Source of the DNA: Neobacillus cucumis
Lineage (GTDB): Bacteria > Bacillota > Bacilli > Bacillales > Cytobacillaceae
Direction: 5' to 3'
NCBI RefSeq assembly: GCF_016908975.1
Contig: NZ_JAFBEX010000016.1
Span: forward strand, 57,683 to 121,682
Length of the DNA: 64,000 nt
Below, piece after piece: positions 51,660-61,451 of this stretch (the first letter of the stretch is position 1; each line of letters starts with the position of its first letter). The position numbers and the translations under genes are program-made. A model generated the notes under the pieces. It saw only the letters and a program-made list of their open reading frames with translations, searched no databases and was not told the DNA's origin.

Positions 51660-52590
51660 ATGCACGGCTTGCCGCTCGCTCCTGCTGAAAGAACGCTTGA
51701 AAATCAGGATCGTGTCGATACTCCATTTCTATTAAACGTATGGCGGTTCCTTTCAGACGCCCCCACTCCAAATTAGGATTCTTATCGAGAATACTACAAA
51801 GCCTTATAAAACGCTCTCTTGGTAAAAACTCCAAGAATTCTTCAATAAATCCGGCAAATTCGTGAATATACAGCTTCATTCTTAATGAGGTATCAGCTAT
51901 AGCAATCAATGGACCCACCCCAAAATCCATCTCGATGTTCCTTCTAAAATGGAGAAAATAAGCGATACAGCTCTTTCTCACCTGGGCACGATTGAATTTT
52001 AAGACCTCCAGCGCATAGATGACAAAATGTTTATCGTATCGCGTGGGGATTAGTTTTTCTAGCTCCAGTTCCACATCATCTCTTATGGCAGCCTTCGTTA
52101 ATACAATGACCTGCCTTATTTTCACTTCATCACTATCAACCAGATTACCGATTTCCTGAAGTTTATCAAGGGCTTCCTGCAGCCTTCCCTCTTTGCTATC
52201 CTCACTAGCACGATGAAAATCAAATCGAATTCCTTCCTGAATTTGGCGCAGATCCTCCCTGAGCTTTTTTTTCAATAGAGTGTAATATTCACTTGTTAAA
52301 AAGACAAACGTTAAAACCCAGTGGCCGAGAAAAAAAATGCTGCCGGCAACAAGGGTCGTATTCATGTCTTTTTTCGATGGGGCGAAAATAATTCCTAAGC
52401 CGATCAGCACAACATACCAAAGAGTTTCCGTTACGATTCTTTTTATGAAGGTCGACCGAATGAGACGAGACAGTTTTTTATAGTGCTGATCACAAACCGG
52501 ACATTTCTCCTCTGTTAAAACAGAATAGCGTTGGCATTTTTTACAGAATTGGAGTTTTTCAAACTTATATTTTAAGGGTTGTTTAGCCAA
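51658..52590 (-). CDS. Zinc-ribbon membrane protein of unknown function
   Basis: A protein of 310 aa from the preferred start. An N-terminal zinc ribbon (FCKKCQRY and CPVCDQHY) is followed by two membrane helices (about 50-110), and the rest (about 115-310) is a soluble helical domain. The start is TTG at 52588-52590, 6 nt after AAGGTG; a GTG at 52599 lies inside that ribosome binding site. It overlaps the upstream small gene by 8 bp, so translation is coupled. No family recognised. It is divergent from the tubulin/GTPase cluster and shares its promoter region, and a zinc ribbon is also present in the cluster's GTPase, so a functional link is possible. Confidence 0.72.
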   Translation of the reverse strand: MAKQPLKYKFEKLQFCKKCQRYSVLTEEKCPVCDQHYKKLSRLIRSTFIKRIVTETLWYVVLIGLGIIFAPSKKDMNTTLVAGSIFFLGHWVLTFVFLTSEYYTLLKKKLREDLRQIQEGIRFDFHRASEDSKEGRLQEALDKLQEIGNLVDSDEVKIRQVIVLTKAAIRDDVELELEKLIPTRYDKHFVIYALEVLKFNRAQVRKSCIAYFLHFRRNIEMDFGVGPLIAIADTSLRMKLYIHEFAGFIEEFLEFLPRERFIRLCSILDKNPNLEWGRLKGTAIRLIEMEYRHDPDFQAFFQQERAASRA

Positions 52591-52732
52591 GGGTATCACC
52601 TTCTGTCAGCCTAATCACGAATTCCTCCTCGAGATCCTCGTAGCTGCCATTTTTGCGTTTATTTTTTCGAAATCGATAGGTTTTAATAACCAGAAGGAAA
52701 ACAAAAATGCTAATGAAAATCAACTCATACAT
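52583..52732 (-). CDS. Small membrane protein, 49 aa
   Basis: ATG at 52730-52732 after GGGAGAG (6-nt spacing). An N-terminal helix (MYELIFISIFVFLLVIK) is followed by a basic patch (RFRKNKRKN) and an acidic tail (YEDLEEEFV), ending in TAA at 52583-52585. This is one membrane helix with an inside-positive flank. It overlaps the start of the zinc-ribbon membrane gene by 8 bp, which supports it as a real coupled gene. Function unknown. Confidence 0.65.
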   Translation of the reverse strand: MYELIFISIFVFLLVIKTYRFRKNKRKNGSYEDLEEEFVIRLTEGDTLG

Positions 52733-52892
52733 GGTGTGCTCTCCCTTTCTCCATTAACAGCTTTTCTGATAGACAACTTTATCATTCTAGGGATTACAGC
52801 TTGGGAATATAATGACAACAATTGGGATGGGTTAGAGGAGGTCAAGTAATTAATGCATAGAGACAGAGACTGCTAGTGGAGGTTACACCCAA

Positions 52893-54680
52893 ATGTTCAA
52901 AAAAGCGATTAGTGGTTTTATCGTCATGGCCTTTATTTTCTGCAACATTAGTAATCTTAGTGTACGCGCGGCAAGTCCGTTACATTCCACCTCACGCATC
53001 GAAGGCATGCTTCTGGTGGACGTCAGCAATTCCATGAAGAGCAGCGACCCCAATGATATTAGCAAAGAAGCGATGAAGATGTTTGTCGATATGTCATCAC
53101 TTGAAGGAGATAAAATCGGGGTGGTGGCTTACTCGGACGCGGTGATGCGTGAAAAAGCATTGGTAAAGATTCGCTCCGAACAAGATAAAAACGACTTAAA
53201 GACGTTCATCGATTCTCTCGGTAAATACTCCTATACGGATTTGTCAACAGGGGTGTTTGAGGCGATTAAGGTGTTGGAATCGAGCCATGAAGCAGATTAT
53301 GATCCGTTGATTGTTCTCTTGGCTGATGGAAATAACGAACTCGATCCGCATAAAACCAGAACATTGGCAGAGGCCAACGCAGACCTTAAAACAGCGGTCA
53401 GTCAGGCCAAGGCAAAAGGGTACCCTATTTATACGATTGGCCTAAACGCCGATGGAACGTTGAACAAAAAGGTGCTTACGAATGTGGCTGAGAGTACAAA
53501 TGGGCAATTCTTTGAAGCCACTTCCGCCGATCAGCTTCCTCGGATCTTGAGCCAAATCTTCGCGAATCATTTAAAACTAAAATTGGTTCCCGTCAAACAG
53601 CTCATTGGAAATGGTGACTACCAAGATATCCGCATTACCGTTCCAAATGAGAACGTCCTAGAGGCCAATATTTCTCTGATTTCTGAACATCCGGTGGGGG
53701 TTAAACTCATCAACCCTTCTGGCAGAGAGATAGCAATCCCATCTGATCAGGTACTGCTGTCGAAATCAAAAACCTACTCGATGGTCAAGCTACTGAAGCC
53801 GGTCCAAGGGGATTGGACCATTAAGGTTAAAGGGGTGCCACAGGATAAAATCGATATCAATATGGTGTTTAACTATGATTTACAGCTCAAGCTGAATTCC
53901 CTTGCAAAGGAAACCTATCAGGCGGGAAGCACCGTTCAAGTGGGAGCATTCTTTGAGGATAATGGGGCAGCCATTAAGGATCCCTCCATCTATCAATCGA
54001 TGACGGCTACCCTTTTGGTAAAAGACCTCGATAATGGAAAGACGGAGAATTTTCCGTTAAACGCAGGTGGTCAAGGATTTAGCGGAAAGTTGAAGCTTGG
54101 CAGTGCCTCGGCTTATCAAGTAGTGGTGAAAGCTGAAGATTCCAGCTTCTTCCGTGAAACGGCCCCACTGCAAATTACCATGCAGAAGTCGGCTGCTGTT
54201 CCTGTTAGTGTGAAACCAAGGGTCGTCACGGACGGCGGCGGGGGTGGGAATCCCCTCTCCTGGCTGTTTTGGGGCGGCAGTGCTGTCGGAGTCCTTTTCC
54301 TAGCTGGGCTTGCTTTTCTGATTAGGTCCTGGTTCAAAGTCAAGAATCACCGATTTAGCGGACAGATGGTCATCGAAATCAAGGATGAAGGAACAGGGGA
54401 CCGTTCCAATCCGCAATATAAGAAATTAAAAATCTTTAAAGGCCAGTTCCGCCTCCATCAGTTGACCAGCCTTGCACCAGAATTTGCAGAAACCGCTAAA
54501 ATCATGATTAAGCCGGCGGCAGGTGACTCACTGCTGCTAATCAATCAATCTACCTGCACCATCGAAAAAAGCGGCCGGACCATCGACGCCCAAAAAGGCA
54601 TCATCATCAAGCACAACGACCGCCTTCGCATCATCCCAAAACAAGTTAACAAATCTATCTATATTGAGTACATTTCTTAG
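52893..54680 (+). CDS. von Willebrand A domain membrane protein
   Basis: A protein of 595 aa and first gene of the plus-strand cluster. Signal peptide 1-26 (ending VRAAS). A vWA domain at about 36-230 has an intact metal site: DVSNSMKSS (D-x-S-x-S), the Thr in SYTDLSTG, and Asp in LLADGNNE. Beta-sandwich domains follow (about 235-435), then a Gly-rich linker, one membrane helix (about 452-474) and a cytoplasmic beta-rich domain (about 485-595) with an FHA-like look but no clear phosphothreonine-binding motif. It would bind something outside the cell and report inward. GGAGG lies 10 nt before ATG. A partial promoter (TATAAT at 52808) is upstream. Confidence 0.85.
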   Translation: MFKKAISGFIVMAFIFCNISNLSVRAASPLHSTSRIEGMLLVDVSNSMKSSDPNDISKEAMKMFVDMSSLEGDKIGVVAYSDAVMREKALVKIRSEQDKNDLKTFIDSLGKYSYTDLSTGVFEAIKVLESSHEADYDPLIVLLADGNNELDPHKTRTLAEANADLKTAVSQAKAKGYPIYTIGLNADGTLNKKVLTNVAESTNGQFFEATSADQLPRILSQIFANHLKLKLVPVKQLIGNGDYQDIRITVPNENVLEANISLISEHPVGVKLINPSGREIAIPSDQVLLSKSKTYSMVKLLKPVQGDWTIKVKGVPQDKIDINMVFNYDLQLKLNSLAKETYQAGSTVQVGAFFEDNGAAIKDPSIYQSMTATLLVKDLDNGKTENFPLNAGGQGFSGKLKLGSASAYQVVVKAEDSSFFRETAPLQITMQKSAAVPVSVKPRVVTDGGGGGNPLSWLFWGGSAVGVLFLAGLAFLIRSWFKVKNHRFSGQMVIEIKDEGTGDRSNPQYKKLKIFKGQFRLHQLTSLAPEFAETAKIMIKPAAGDSLLLINQSTCTIEKSGRTIDAQKGIIIKHNDRLRIIPKQVNKSIYIEYIS

Positions 54681-54721
54681 GGTGACAGGCACCGTTAACA
54701 ACACCGAGGGAGGAATAATTT

Positions 54722-57700
54722 GTGAAAGCTAGTGTGAGAGAGCATATTCAGCAGTTGGATGTTTCGTTAGGCGGGGGGATTATTTCGGAGAAGATCCGTG
54801 TCGATACAATTGAGAATCCGATGCTTGTCATCGGTCTTGGCGGCACAGGGATTGATGCCCTACTCAGGCTCAAATACCAGGTCAACCGCCGCTTCAAGCT
54901 GCCGCAGGACCCCTTATCCAAAAAGAAAAAGGAAAAGCCTAATAACATTGAGTTTCTTGCCTTTGAAACAAACGAATATGACCGTAATAAAACGTATAAA
55001 GGCATCGGTCTTGATCCAAATAAAGAGTTTGTCCTGCTTTCCAACCCGGAAATCGGCGGCCTGCTTCAAAACCGCAGCACCCTCGAACCTTACATTCGAG
55101 AGTGGCTGTCACCTGAATTGTTAATTTCAGACGGAATTAGCGGTGCTTCCGGTGTCCGCCAAGCAGGCAGACTGCTGCTATTCACCAAAATCAATCAAGT
55201 CATCCAAACGATGGAGCGAAAAATTGAGGCAATTCTAGAAGGAACCAATAAGCGGCTCTATGTCTTCCTGTTAACCGGTCTCTCTGGAGGCACCGGCAGC
55301 GGCTGTTATCTCGATATTGCCTATATCACCCGCGGGATTATGGAGCGCAAATTCGGTTCCGCCGGTGTAGATAAGGTCAGCATCCTTGGATATCTGTTCA
55401 TGCCGGATGTGAACTTATCCAAACGCGGCTTAAGCTCCCACACGGTCGAATACATTGAGAAAAATGGCTACGCTGCCCTAAAAGAACTGGACTATTGGAT
55501 GAACTGTGACGAACGGAATGAACGGTTCCAAATGAAATACGGCAGCCTGCTGAACGTCAATTCTCCAATGCCGCCGTTTAATCTCTGCCATCTTATCTCA
55601 GGGACGAATCTTGAAGGCAGATGGCTCGAAAATGCGTATGATTACTGCATGAATGTCACCGCAGAAAATATAACCAATTTTATGGCCAATGAGGAAAAGA
55701 AATCGGGCGAGGAATTCGCCATACATGACTATATTAGCAACATCCGAACGAATATCGCCCAAATGCCAAAGCCGTACGCCGCAAACTATCAATACAATAT
55801 TATCGGGGCCTCCATGGCCGAAATCCCGGTCGAAGAAATGACCACCTATATGGGCTATAAACTTTTTCAAAAAATGAACAAAATGTTTGAAGCAAGTCCC
55901 GAACAAACAGAGATCGAGCAATTTGCCGAGAAATTGCGGATTGACCCCGATTCGGTTCATCGCCGCCTACATGAACGCGTCCCTGAACCATTATCAGGAT
56001 TTGAACACAGTGACCGCTTCTCCTATAACAACATCATCAAAACCACGGTCATCAATCTTGACGAAGAATTAGACAGAGAATTTTTACTGAAGGCAAGCGA
56101 ACAGTATCGCATTGGTAAAAAGCGTGTACCGGACGAAATCATGGAGGAATTTCACCGTCAACTCGAACGTATCTTTCTTCATCCGCAAAAGGGGCCGATT
56201 TATGCGTCTAACCTTATCTACTCGAATCAAGGGGCTTGTCTTTTAAAAACCTTGCAGGTCTATATGGATGGATTGCGCGACCGCTTAGAACGTCTCCCAA
56301 ATGCTATTCAATCTGAACATGAATATGCCTCAACCAAGCTTGAAGAGGCAAGGAGTGCCTTTATCGGAAAAGACCGCAAAAAAAACGCCTATATCGAGGC
56401 AAAACTGAACGAATATAACACTCGGGCGGAAAAAGCAAGAATCGAAGAAATGATCGAAATCTATGAAGACTTGTACCAGCTTTTCCATACCCAAAACAAC
56501 AAGATATATGAGGTATACAAAGAAATCCTCGAAACGCTAAACCAAATCTTTGAAAAAAATGCTGCTATTTTACTAGAAGGAGAGGAAGGTACTCACGACT
56601 ATCATACCGCCTATTACTGGCATTTAATCAGTATTTCTGATACCGCTCCGGAAATTCAGCGCCTCTTTGAATCAAAGGAAAGCGAAATCCTCATCCAGCA
56701 ATGGTCAGAAATGCTCTTTGAAAAATCAACCGTTTGGGTGAAGGAATCCGATATCGATGTAGTCGCGAGCGTTTCGGAATTTCTCACCGACCAGTTTGGC
56801 GACCTGATTACCAAATCAATGGAGGACTTTTTACGCCTGAAATATGGCAATGATAAGCCGATTGATAAAGTAATTGAAGAAAAAATTGCCGCCCGCTTGG
56901 ACCGTGACGCACTGCCGGTTTTCCATCTTGCCAACAGCAACGGCCAGCTCCACTTCCCCGAGTGGGGGTTTGTGTCCGTTCCGGTAAAGTCACCGAATAT
57001 ATTCAATGGCATTAAGAATTTTGAAAAACATTCATTAAGCCATTCCCGCTTCACGATTAAAGAAAGCGAACTACGCAATCGAATTTTCTGGTTAAATACG
57101 AAAAACGGCATTCCCCTGTTTGCCTATTCACCGCTGACCATTTACGAAACATCCTATGAAAAAACGATTCTAGAAAAAGAAGGAGTTGGCCGCCACCTCG
57201 TCCAGACCGAAAAAGAAAACTGGGCCTACCTCCCCTCCCCGATTCCGGAAAAATCTTGGGGCGATACGTACCAGAATCCACGTGTGAAAGAATACAACGC
57301 CAACGTCCGGGCCCTATTCGATCAAGCGGTGAAATGTGGCTGTATTACGGAAAAAGATGACGATCGCCATACCAGTGCAAGATATCAGTGTCATTTTACC
57401 AAAGACTTAAATAGTGGTGCCTTATTTGCCAAGTATCAGGTTGACCCAAAGAAGCTTGATCAAGCAAGTCTTGGCAATATCAAACAAGTGCTCCAAACAC
57501 TGAAGGAAATGCTGGCCGATGGAATGGAGCCTGCTGGTACCAGTGTCATTTTTGGAAGTACTACGTTAGAAATGGCGCAAGAAAACTTTATCCGTTCGCC
57601 TAAGCTGATGGAAAAAATGAAACAAGAAGTACGGAAATACCACTTCATTCAAGAAAGGATTGTGGAAATCGAGCACTATCTTTCCTTGCAAAAAGAGCAA

Positions 57701-58114
57701 GAAAATTTGCTGAATCAATTCATTCAAGCGATTTACACCAAAACCATCAAAAAGCGCGGTGCCCTTTACGTGTACGATAAAGAATTAGAAGAAGATGCAT
57801 GGGAGCCGTTTGTGAACTTGATGAAGAAAACGAAATTTGTCGACTATGAAATTTTTCAATCCTTTAGGGCACTTAGCCCCAAACAACTGACTCAGCTTGA
57901 AAAAAAATCGGAGCGGCGCAGTCAGGAGTTAATCCAACAAGAAAGTACGGCAGAACTCATTTCCGCTCTGGAGCAGATGGCAAGCACCTATCAAAAAGAG
58001 AAGGCTGCGTTGGATTACACCTACAAGGAAATCGTCAATGGCGAGGATATGTACAGCTTTTATAAAGAGATGATGATAAAAGTCAAAGAGATGTTACGCC
58101 AATTAAAATCTTAA
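54722..58114 (+). CDS. Tubulin/FtsZ-like GTPase, large
   Basis: A protein of 1130 aa. The N-terminal part has the tubulin/FtsZ GTP-binding layout: MLVIGLGGTGIDALLRL (about 34-50), FETNEYD after strand 2, GASGVRQAGR (about 141-150) and the signature loop LLTGLSGGTGSGCYLDIA (about 183-200). The rest, about 700 residues, is mainly helical with coiled-coil stretches (about 520-640). It matches the large 'tubulin-like' family of bacteria and is not FtsZ or TubZ. The start is GTG at 54722 after GGGAGG (8-nt spacing), 41 bp from the vWA gene. Such proteins are found with GTPases and vWA proteins in predicted conflict or signalling systems. Polymerisation is expected but not proven. Confidence 0.85.
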   Translation: MKASVREHIQQLDVSLGGGIISEKIRVDTIENPMLVIGLGGTGIDALLRLKYQVNRRFKLPQDPLSKKKKEKPNNIEFLAFETNEYDRNKTYKGIGLDPNKEFVLLSNPEIGGLLQNRSTLEPYIREWLSPELLISDGISGASGVRQAGRLLLFTKINQVIQTMERKIEAILEGTNKRLYVFLLTGLSGGTGSGCYLDIAYITRGIMERKFGSAGVDKVSILGYLFMPDVNLSKRGLSSHTVEYIEKNGYAALKELDYWMNCDERNERFQMKYGSLLNVNSPMPPFNLCHLISGTNLEGRWLENAYDYCMNVTAENITNFMANEEKKSGEEFAIHDYISNIRTNIAQMPKPYAANYQYNIIGASMAEIPVEEMTTYMGYKLFQKMNKMFEASPEQTEIEQFAEKLRIDPDSVHRRLHERVPEPLSGFEHSDRFSYNNIIKTTVINLDEELDREFLLKASEQYRIGKKRVPDEIMEEFHRQLERIFLHPQKGPIYASNLIYSNQGACLLKTLQVYMDGLRDRLERLPNAIQSEHEYASTKLEEARSAFIGKDRKKNAYIEAKLNEYNTRAEKARIEEMIEIYEDLYQLFHTQNNKIYEVYKEILETLNQIFEKNAAILLEGEEGTHDYHTAYYWHLISISDTAPEIQRLFESKESEILIQQWSEMLFEKSTVWVKESDIDVVASVSEFLTDQFGDLITKSMEDFLRLKYGNDKPIDKVIEEKIAARLDRDALPVFHLANSNGQLHFPEWGFVSVPVKSPNIFNGIKNFEKHSLSHSRFTIKESELRNRIFWLNTKNGIPLFAYSPLTIYETSYEKTILEKEGVGRHLVQTEKENWAYLPSPIPEKSWGDTYQNPRVKEYNANVRALFDQAVKCGCITEKDDDRHTSARYQCHFTKDLNSGALFAKYQVDPKKLDQASLGNIKQVLQTLKEMLADGMEPAGTSVIFGSTTLEMAQENFIRSPKLMEKMKQEVRKYHFIQERIVEIEHYLSLQKEQENLLNQFIQAIYTKTIKKRGALYVYDKELEEDAWEPFVNLMKKTKFVDYEIFQSFRALSPKQLTQLEKKSERRSQELIQQESTAELISALEQMASTYQKEKAALDYTYKEIVNGEDMYSFYKEMMIKVKEMLRQLKS

Positions 58115-58323
58115 GAAAAGCGCAAGCGCCTTGGTCAGCCCCGATATAGGGAGATTTATCGATGGCACGCAAAGCGTAGCCAGAGATTAGTCTCCCTTAA
58201 TGCGAACAGAAAACGATAGTTTTCTGTAGCCAAGCATAAGACGCTCCCAAAAAGAAGGCGCTTTTTGCCTTCATTTTGGGAGTGGCTGTAGACCATCGAG
58301 GGGCTAGGCGCTGGAGCTGGACA
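58115..58323 (+). repeat. Dispersed repeat, short subfamily, copy F with insert
   Basis: Same ends and central hairpin as copy C (35139-35261), but about 86 bp (roughly 58148-58233) are inserted after the first CCCCGA. The insert itself holds AACGATAGTTTTC and GGGAGATTTATCG blocks. It begins at the tubulin-like stop codon and lies inside the cluster, so its strong hairpin (CTCCCAAAAAGAAGGC with GCCTTCATTTTGGGAG) would be in the transcript. Confidence 0.8.
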
Positions 58324-58407
58324 ATTCTCAAAGTCAATTTTTATCAAATAAGAATAGAGGCCGGTCACCGTAGTGGCCCGCGCCTCCCCTTAATGGAGGG
58401 ATCCGTT

Positions 58408-60783
58408 ATGCAGGACCTATTACAAACCTATGCCAGGACGTTCTCCATCCAGCTTGACAAACAGAGTTTAGCTGAAAATGAACAGCGCAGTGTCCATTAT
58501 CCGATTGTGTTCATCTTTTTAGGTGATCTCGTGAAGGATGCCTTAAAAGCGATTAAAAAAATGAATGAAGATAAGTGGCAAAACAGTTCAGGCGTTTTGT
58601 ACTTCCATGCCTATCAAACAGACACCGTCACCGCCGGCAACGTTCTTTCACTCCAGCTGCCTGGTAACGGTTTTGAGCGTAAATCAAAACGAAAAGAGCT
58701 CTATGAAGCCTTTTACCAGGATGAAACCATGCTGGTCGTACTGAACAAACTTTTTCGAAAGCTGACATCCAAACTTGCGGAATATGGGAGGGCGTATTCC
58801 TCCCTCCAAAAAGTGAACCTCTGTGTCGTAACAGCGGTTGAGGATCCCGCTAATATCCTTATCCAAGAATTCACCCTGCTTTTAAAAAGCATTCTGCAAG
58901 AATCCTTTCGGATCGTGGAAGTGGACTTATACGGCTTGCTGACGGAAAAACAAACCGACGAGAACTTCGCCTTTACCACTTCCCTAGGCATCAGTTTCTT
59001 AAAAGAACTAGACCATTATCAGCATAACGAATACTGTTTTGAAAAAGAGTTGCAGCTGACAGAAGACTTTTTAAGGCTCCCTGTCAGCCACCTCTCTGCC
59101 CCACTTTTCGATATGGTCTACTTATTAAGTGATAAAAATGAACAAGGTTTAATCGCGGATGGCGCGGTTCAACAAAACTATGAAATGATTAGCCAGCTCA
59201 ATCTGTTAAAAAATCGCAGAATCATGACGGAATATCACGAAAAGATGGCTAGCTACCAACATCAAGACTTTAAACTTGCTATAAAAGGAAATGTACAGGA
59301 ACCCGTCTATGCTTCGGCTGGTTTTGCAAAAGTAAATCGTCCGAATCAAGCGATTGCCCTCCATACAGCATGCCATTTTTTCCATGAGTGGCAGGAATCG
59401 CTGAAAGCACAAACCAATCTGCCACATGAGAAAATAGTAAGTCTATTCGGGCTGTCGGATTCTTCTTTGCAAAGATACCTCCAGCACTACCTGCCCCCAG
59501 AGGAGCGGCTGAACGACATGCTGGGATTAATGTGTGCAACCCATTCGTATCAAGAAGTGAAAAACATGTCACTAGCGGAAGCCGAGGAGTATCTGTATGA
59601 AGGTGGAACCCAATTATTCTATTCCCAAAACTTTGAAGAGCCTGTCCGGGAATTTCTACAAGAGCTGGATTTAAGGGAGCAAATTGAAAGTTCCTTCTAT
59701 GAAAAAATCATTTATCATGAGCGATACGGAATCTATTGTGGCTACAGATGGACGGTTGACACCGATAAAGAGGAATCCAATGTCATGAATGAAATCCATC
59801 ATTTACTCCAAGAGACTAAAGATGGCTTAATAAAACAGCAAACACATCTTACAGGAATCTGCCAACAAATCGTGGATCATTGTGATTTTAAAAAAAGCTT
59901 CCTCCCCTTTTCTGACAAGAAAAATCTAAACCAGTTCGTCCGTTTCTTTTTCAACGAAGTGTATGGGACCAAATATGAAATCTTAAAGCTTGAAATCAAA
60001 CAAGCCATCTTAAGGCAGTACCAGACCGTGCTCGCAGAAATTCATCACAGACTTCATGCCAAAATCAAGCTCATCGACCAAGTGGAGTTGTATTTAAAAA
60101 AAGCCGCGGCAGAGAGTATGTATGTCTCAAACGATTATTTAGATCAAAATATTTCACCATATTATGCCGATAGGGTCAAGGCAGTTACGGCACGGTTAAA
60201 AGAAAAACAAGGACCGTACTTTTTTTCAAACGAGCGTTACTTCGGCAGCCTCCATTCTTATCTTGATGGTGATCGTCCTGAAAAACTCCTTGAACGATTG
60301 CTGTATGTTTGCCAGCGAGAGATCCTGACCCAAGCCGAATTCAACCACAACTTTGAGGAAGAGCTATTAGCTCGGGCGAATGTCTTAACCCGTTATGATA
60401 ATAGGGAAATACTTTCGAAAGACGATTTGTTTAAAAAATTATATCTTCGTTTAGAGGAAAGTTCGTCTGTTCATATTGAGGTGTTCCACTATACCCATTC
60501 AAATCGATATGAAGAAAAGTATTACTTTGGCGATTTTTACAGTCAGTTCATGCGGTTTGCCATAGAAAAAGAACATGAAATGCGCCTTTGGAAAGTCGGC
60601 TGTGTCCATGAAAAGAAATTAAGTGGGATCGAAAAGCTCACCCTGATGGGCGGTTTCAAGCTAACCGACCTTATGTATTATCGGAACGGTGAAAAATATT
60701 ACAAAGCCTATTGCGAAAATGGCTTCGAGTTTCACGTGATCGCAGAAGAGTCCGAAGTGGACAGCAATGTTTTAACAGAGTAA
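58408..60783 (+). CDS. Large cluster protein, probable degenerate tubulin-like paralogue
   Basis: A protein of 791 aa without a recognised family. Its N-terminal third follows the order of the upstream tubulin-like protein. YPIVFIFLGDLVKDALKAIK (31-50) stands where that protein has MLVIGLGGTGIDALLRL. GVLYFHAYQTD stands for IEFLAFETNEYD. VNLCVVTAVEDPANILIQEF stands for the GTP loop TGLSGGTGSG. FDMVYLLSDKNEQG stands for FNLCHLISGTNLEG. All glycine-rich GTP loops are missing, so it would not bind GTP in the usual way. The C-terminal part is helical. The ATG at 58408 follows GGAGGG by 7 nt; a start at 58276 would lie inside the repeat. It could cap or copolymerise with the tubulin-like partner (inference). 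Confidence 0.65.
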   Translation: MQDLLQTYARTFSIQLDKQSLAENEQRSVHYPIVFIFLGDLVKDALKAIKKMNEDKWQNSSGVLYFHAYQTDTVTAGNVLSLQLPGNGFERKSKRKELYEAFYQDETMLVVLNKLFRKLTSKLAEYGRAYSSLQKVNLCVVTAVEDPANILIQEFTLLLKSILQESFRIVEVDLYGLLTEKQTDENFAFTTSLGISFLKELDHYQHNEYCFEKELQLTEDFLRLPVSHLSAPLFDMVYLLSDKNEQGLIADGAVQQNYEMISQLNLLKNRRIMTEYHEKMASYQHQDFKLAIKGNVQEPVYASAGFAKVNRPNQAIALHTACHFFHEWQESLKAQTNLPHEKIVSLFGLSDSSLQRYLQHYLPPEERLNDMLGLMCATHSYQEVKNMSLAEAEEYLYEGGTQLFYSQNFEEPVREFLQELDLREQIESSFYEKIIYHERYGIYCGYRWTVDTDKEESNVMNEIHHLLQETKDGLIKQQTHLTGICQQIVDHCDFKKSFLPFSDKKNLNQFVRFFFNEVYGTKYEILKLEIKQAILRQYQTVLAEIHHRLHAKIKLIDQVELYLKKAAAESMYVSNDYLDQNISPYYADRVKAVTARLKEKQGPYFFSNERYFGSLHSYLDGDRPEKLLERLLYVCQREILTQAEFNHNFEEELLARANVLTRYDNREILSKDDLFKKLYLRLEESSSVHIEVFHYTHSNRYEEKYYFGDFYSQFMRFAIEKEHEMRLWKVGCVHEKKLSGIEKLTLMGGFKLTDLMYYRNGEKYYKAYCENGFEFHVIAEESEVDSNVLTE

Positions 60784-60804
60784 AGGACAGGGGTGGTAAT
60801 ACCG

Positions 60805-61443
60805 ATGAACTGGGAGTCTATGTCTTCCCCTCATGATGAAATAAGAGATGTTCAAATGACCAGCTTTGATTCGGTTGTCCATATAAGCTGGTATTGGCCG
60901 GGCAGCATTGACTTTGTCTATATCTATACATCTGCAGTAGACAAGGTCAAGCCCATTGACCAAATCGAGCAAGCGGAACTCAAACTCTACACCCGCGATG
61001 AATATAAAGCGGCCCAAGGTTTCATTTTTAAATTGGAGGCCATCGGGCAAATCGCCCTTCGCATCTTCCCTGTAAAAAAGGTGGCTGGAAAGCTGATGGT
61101 CCTAAGGCAGGAGAATAACGAAAATTCGGTGCTGATCAACGGAACTAGAGCCAAGATTTATTTTTCCATTACCTATAAACCCAAACTCTTTCACGCCCGT
61201 AAAAAAGCAACCATTTCGCTTCGAACCGAAATGCCCGTTGATAAAGAGCTGCTCGTCTATGTAAAAAAAAGTGGCAGCATGCCGCTCTCGATTGATGACG
61301 GTACCGTTTATCCCTTTATTCGCAGCTTTCCAGCCGGAAAAACCGTCACACCAGAAATTGAAATAGATAAACATGAGTTTATTCATATTTTTCTAAACAA
61401 AGGAAACCAAACAGCTCACGATTACGAGCTGATTCCTGAATAG
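60805..61443 (+). CDS. Beta-sandwich protein of the cluster, unknown function
   Basis: A protein of 212 aa, rich in beta strands and without a signal peptide or membrane segment. The first half (SVVHISWYWPGSIDFVYIY) resembles a fibronectin type III-like or other Ig-like sandwich; the second (RKKATISLRTEMPVDKELLV) looks like another such domain. ATG at 60805 is 8 nt after AGGGGTGG and 21 bp past the previous stop; a GTG at 60793 is within that site. It lies between the degenerate tubulin and the GTPase genes and is probably an adaptor in the complex. Confidence 0.68.
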   Translation: MNWESMSSPHDEIRDVQMTSFDSVVHISWYWPGSIDFVYIYTSAVDKVKPIDQIEQAELKLYTRDEYKAAQGFIFKLEAIGQIALRIFPVKKVAGKLMVLRQENNENSVLINGTRAKIYFSITYKPKLFHARKKATISLRTEMPVDKELLVYVKKSGSMPLSIDDGTVYPFIRSFPAGKTVTPEIEIDKHEFIHIFLNKGNQTAHDYELIPE

Positions 61444-61451
61444 GGGGTCCA

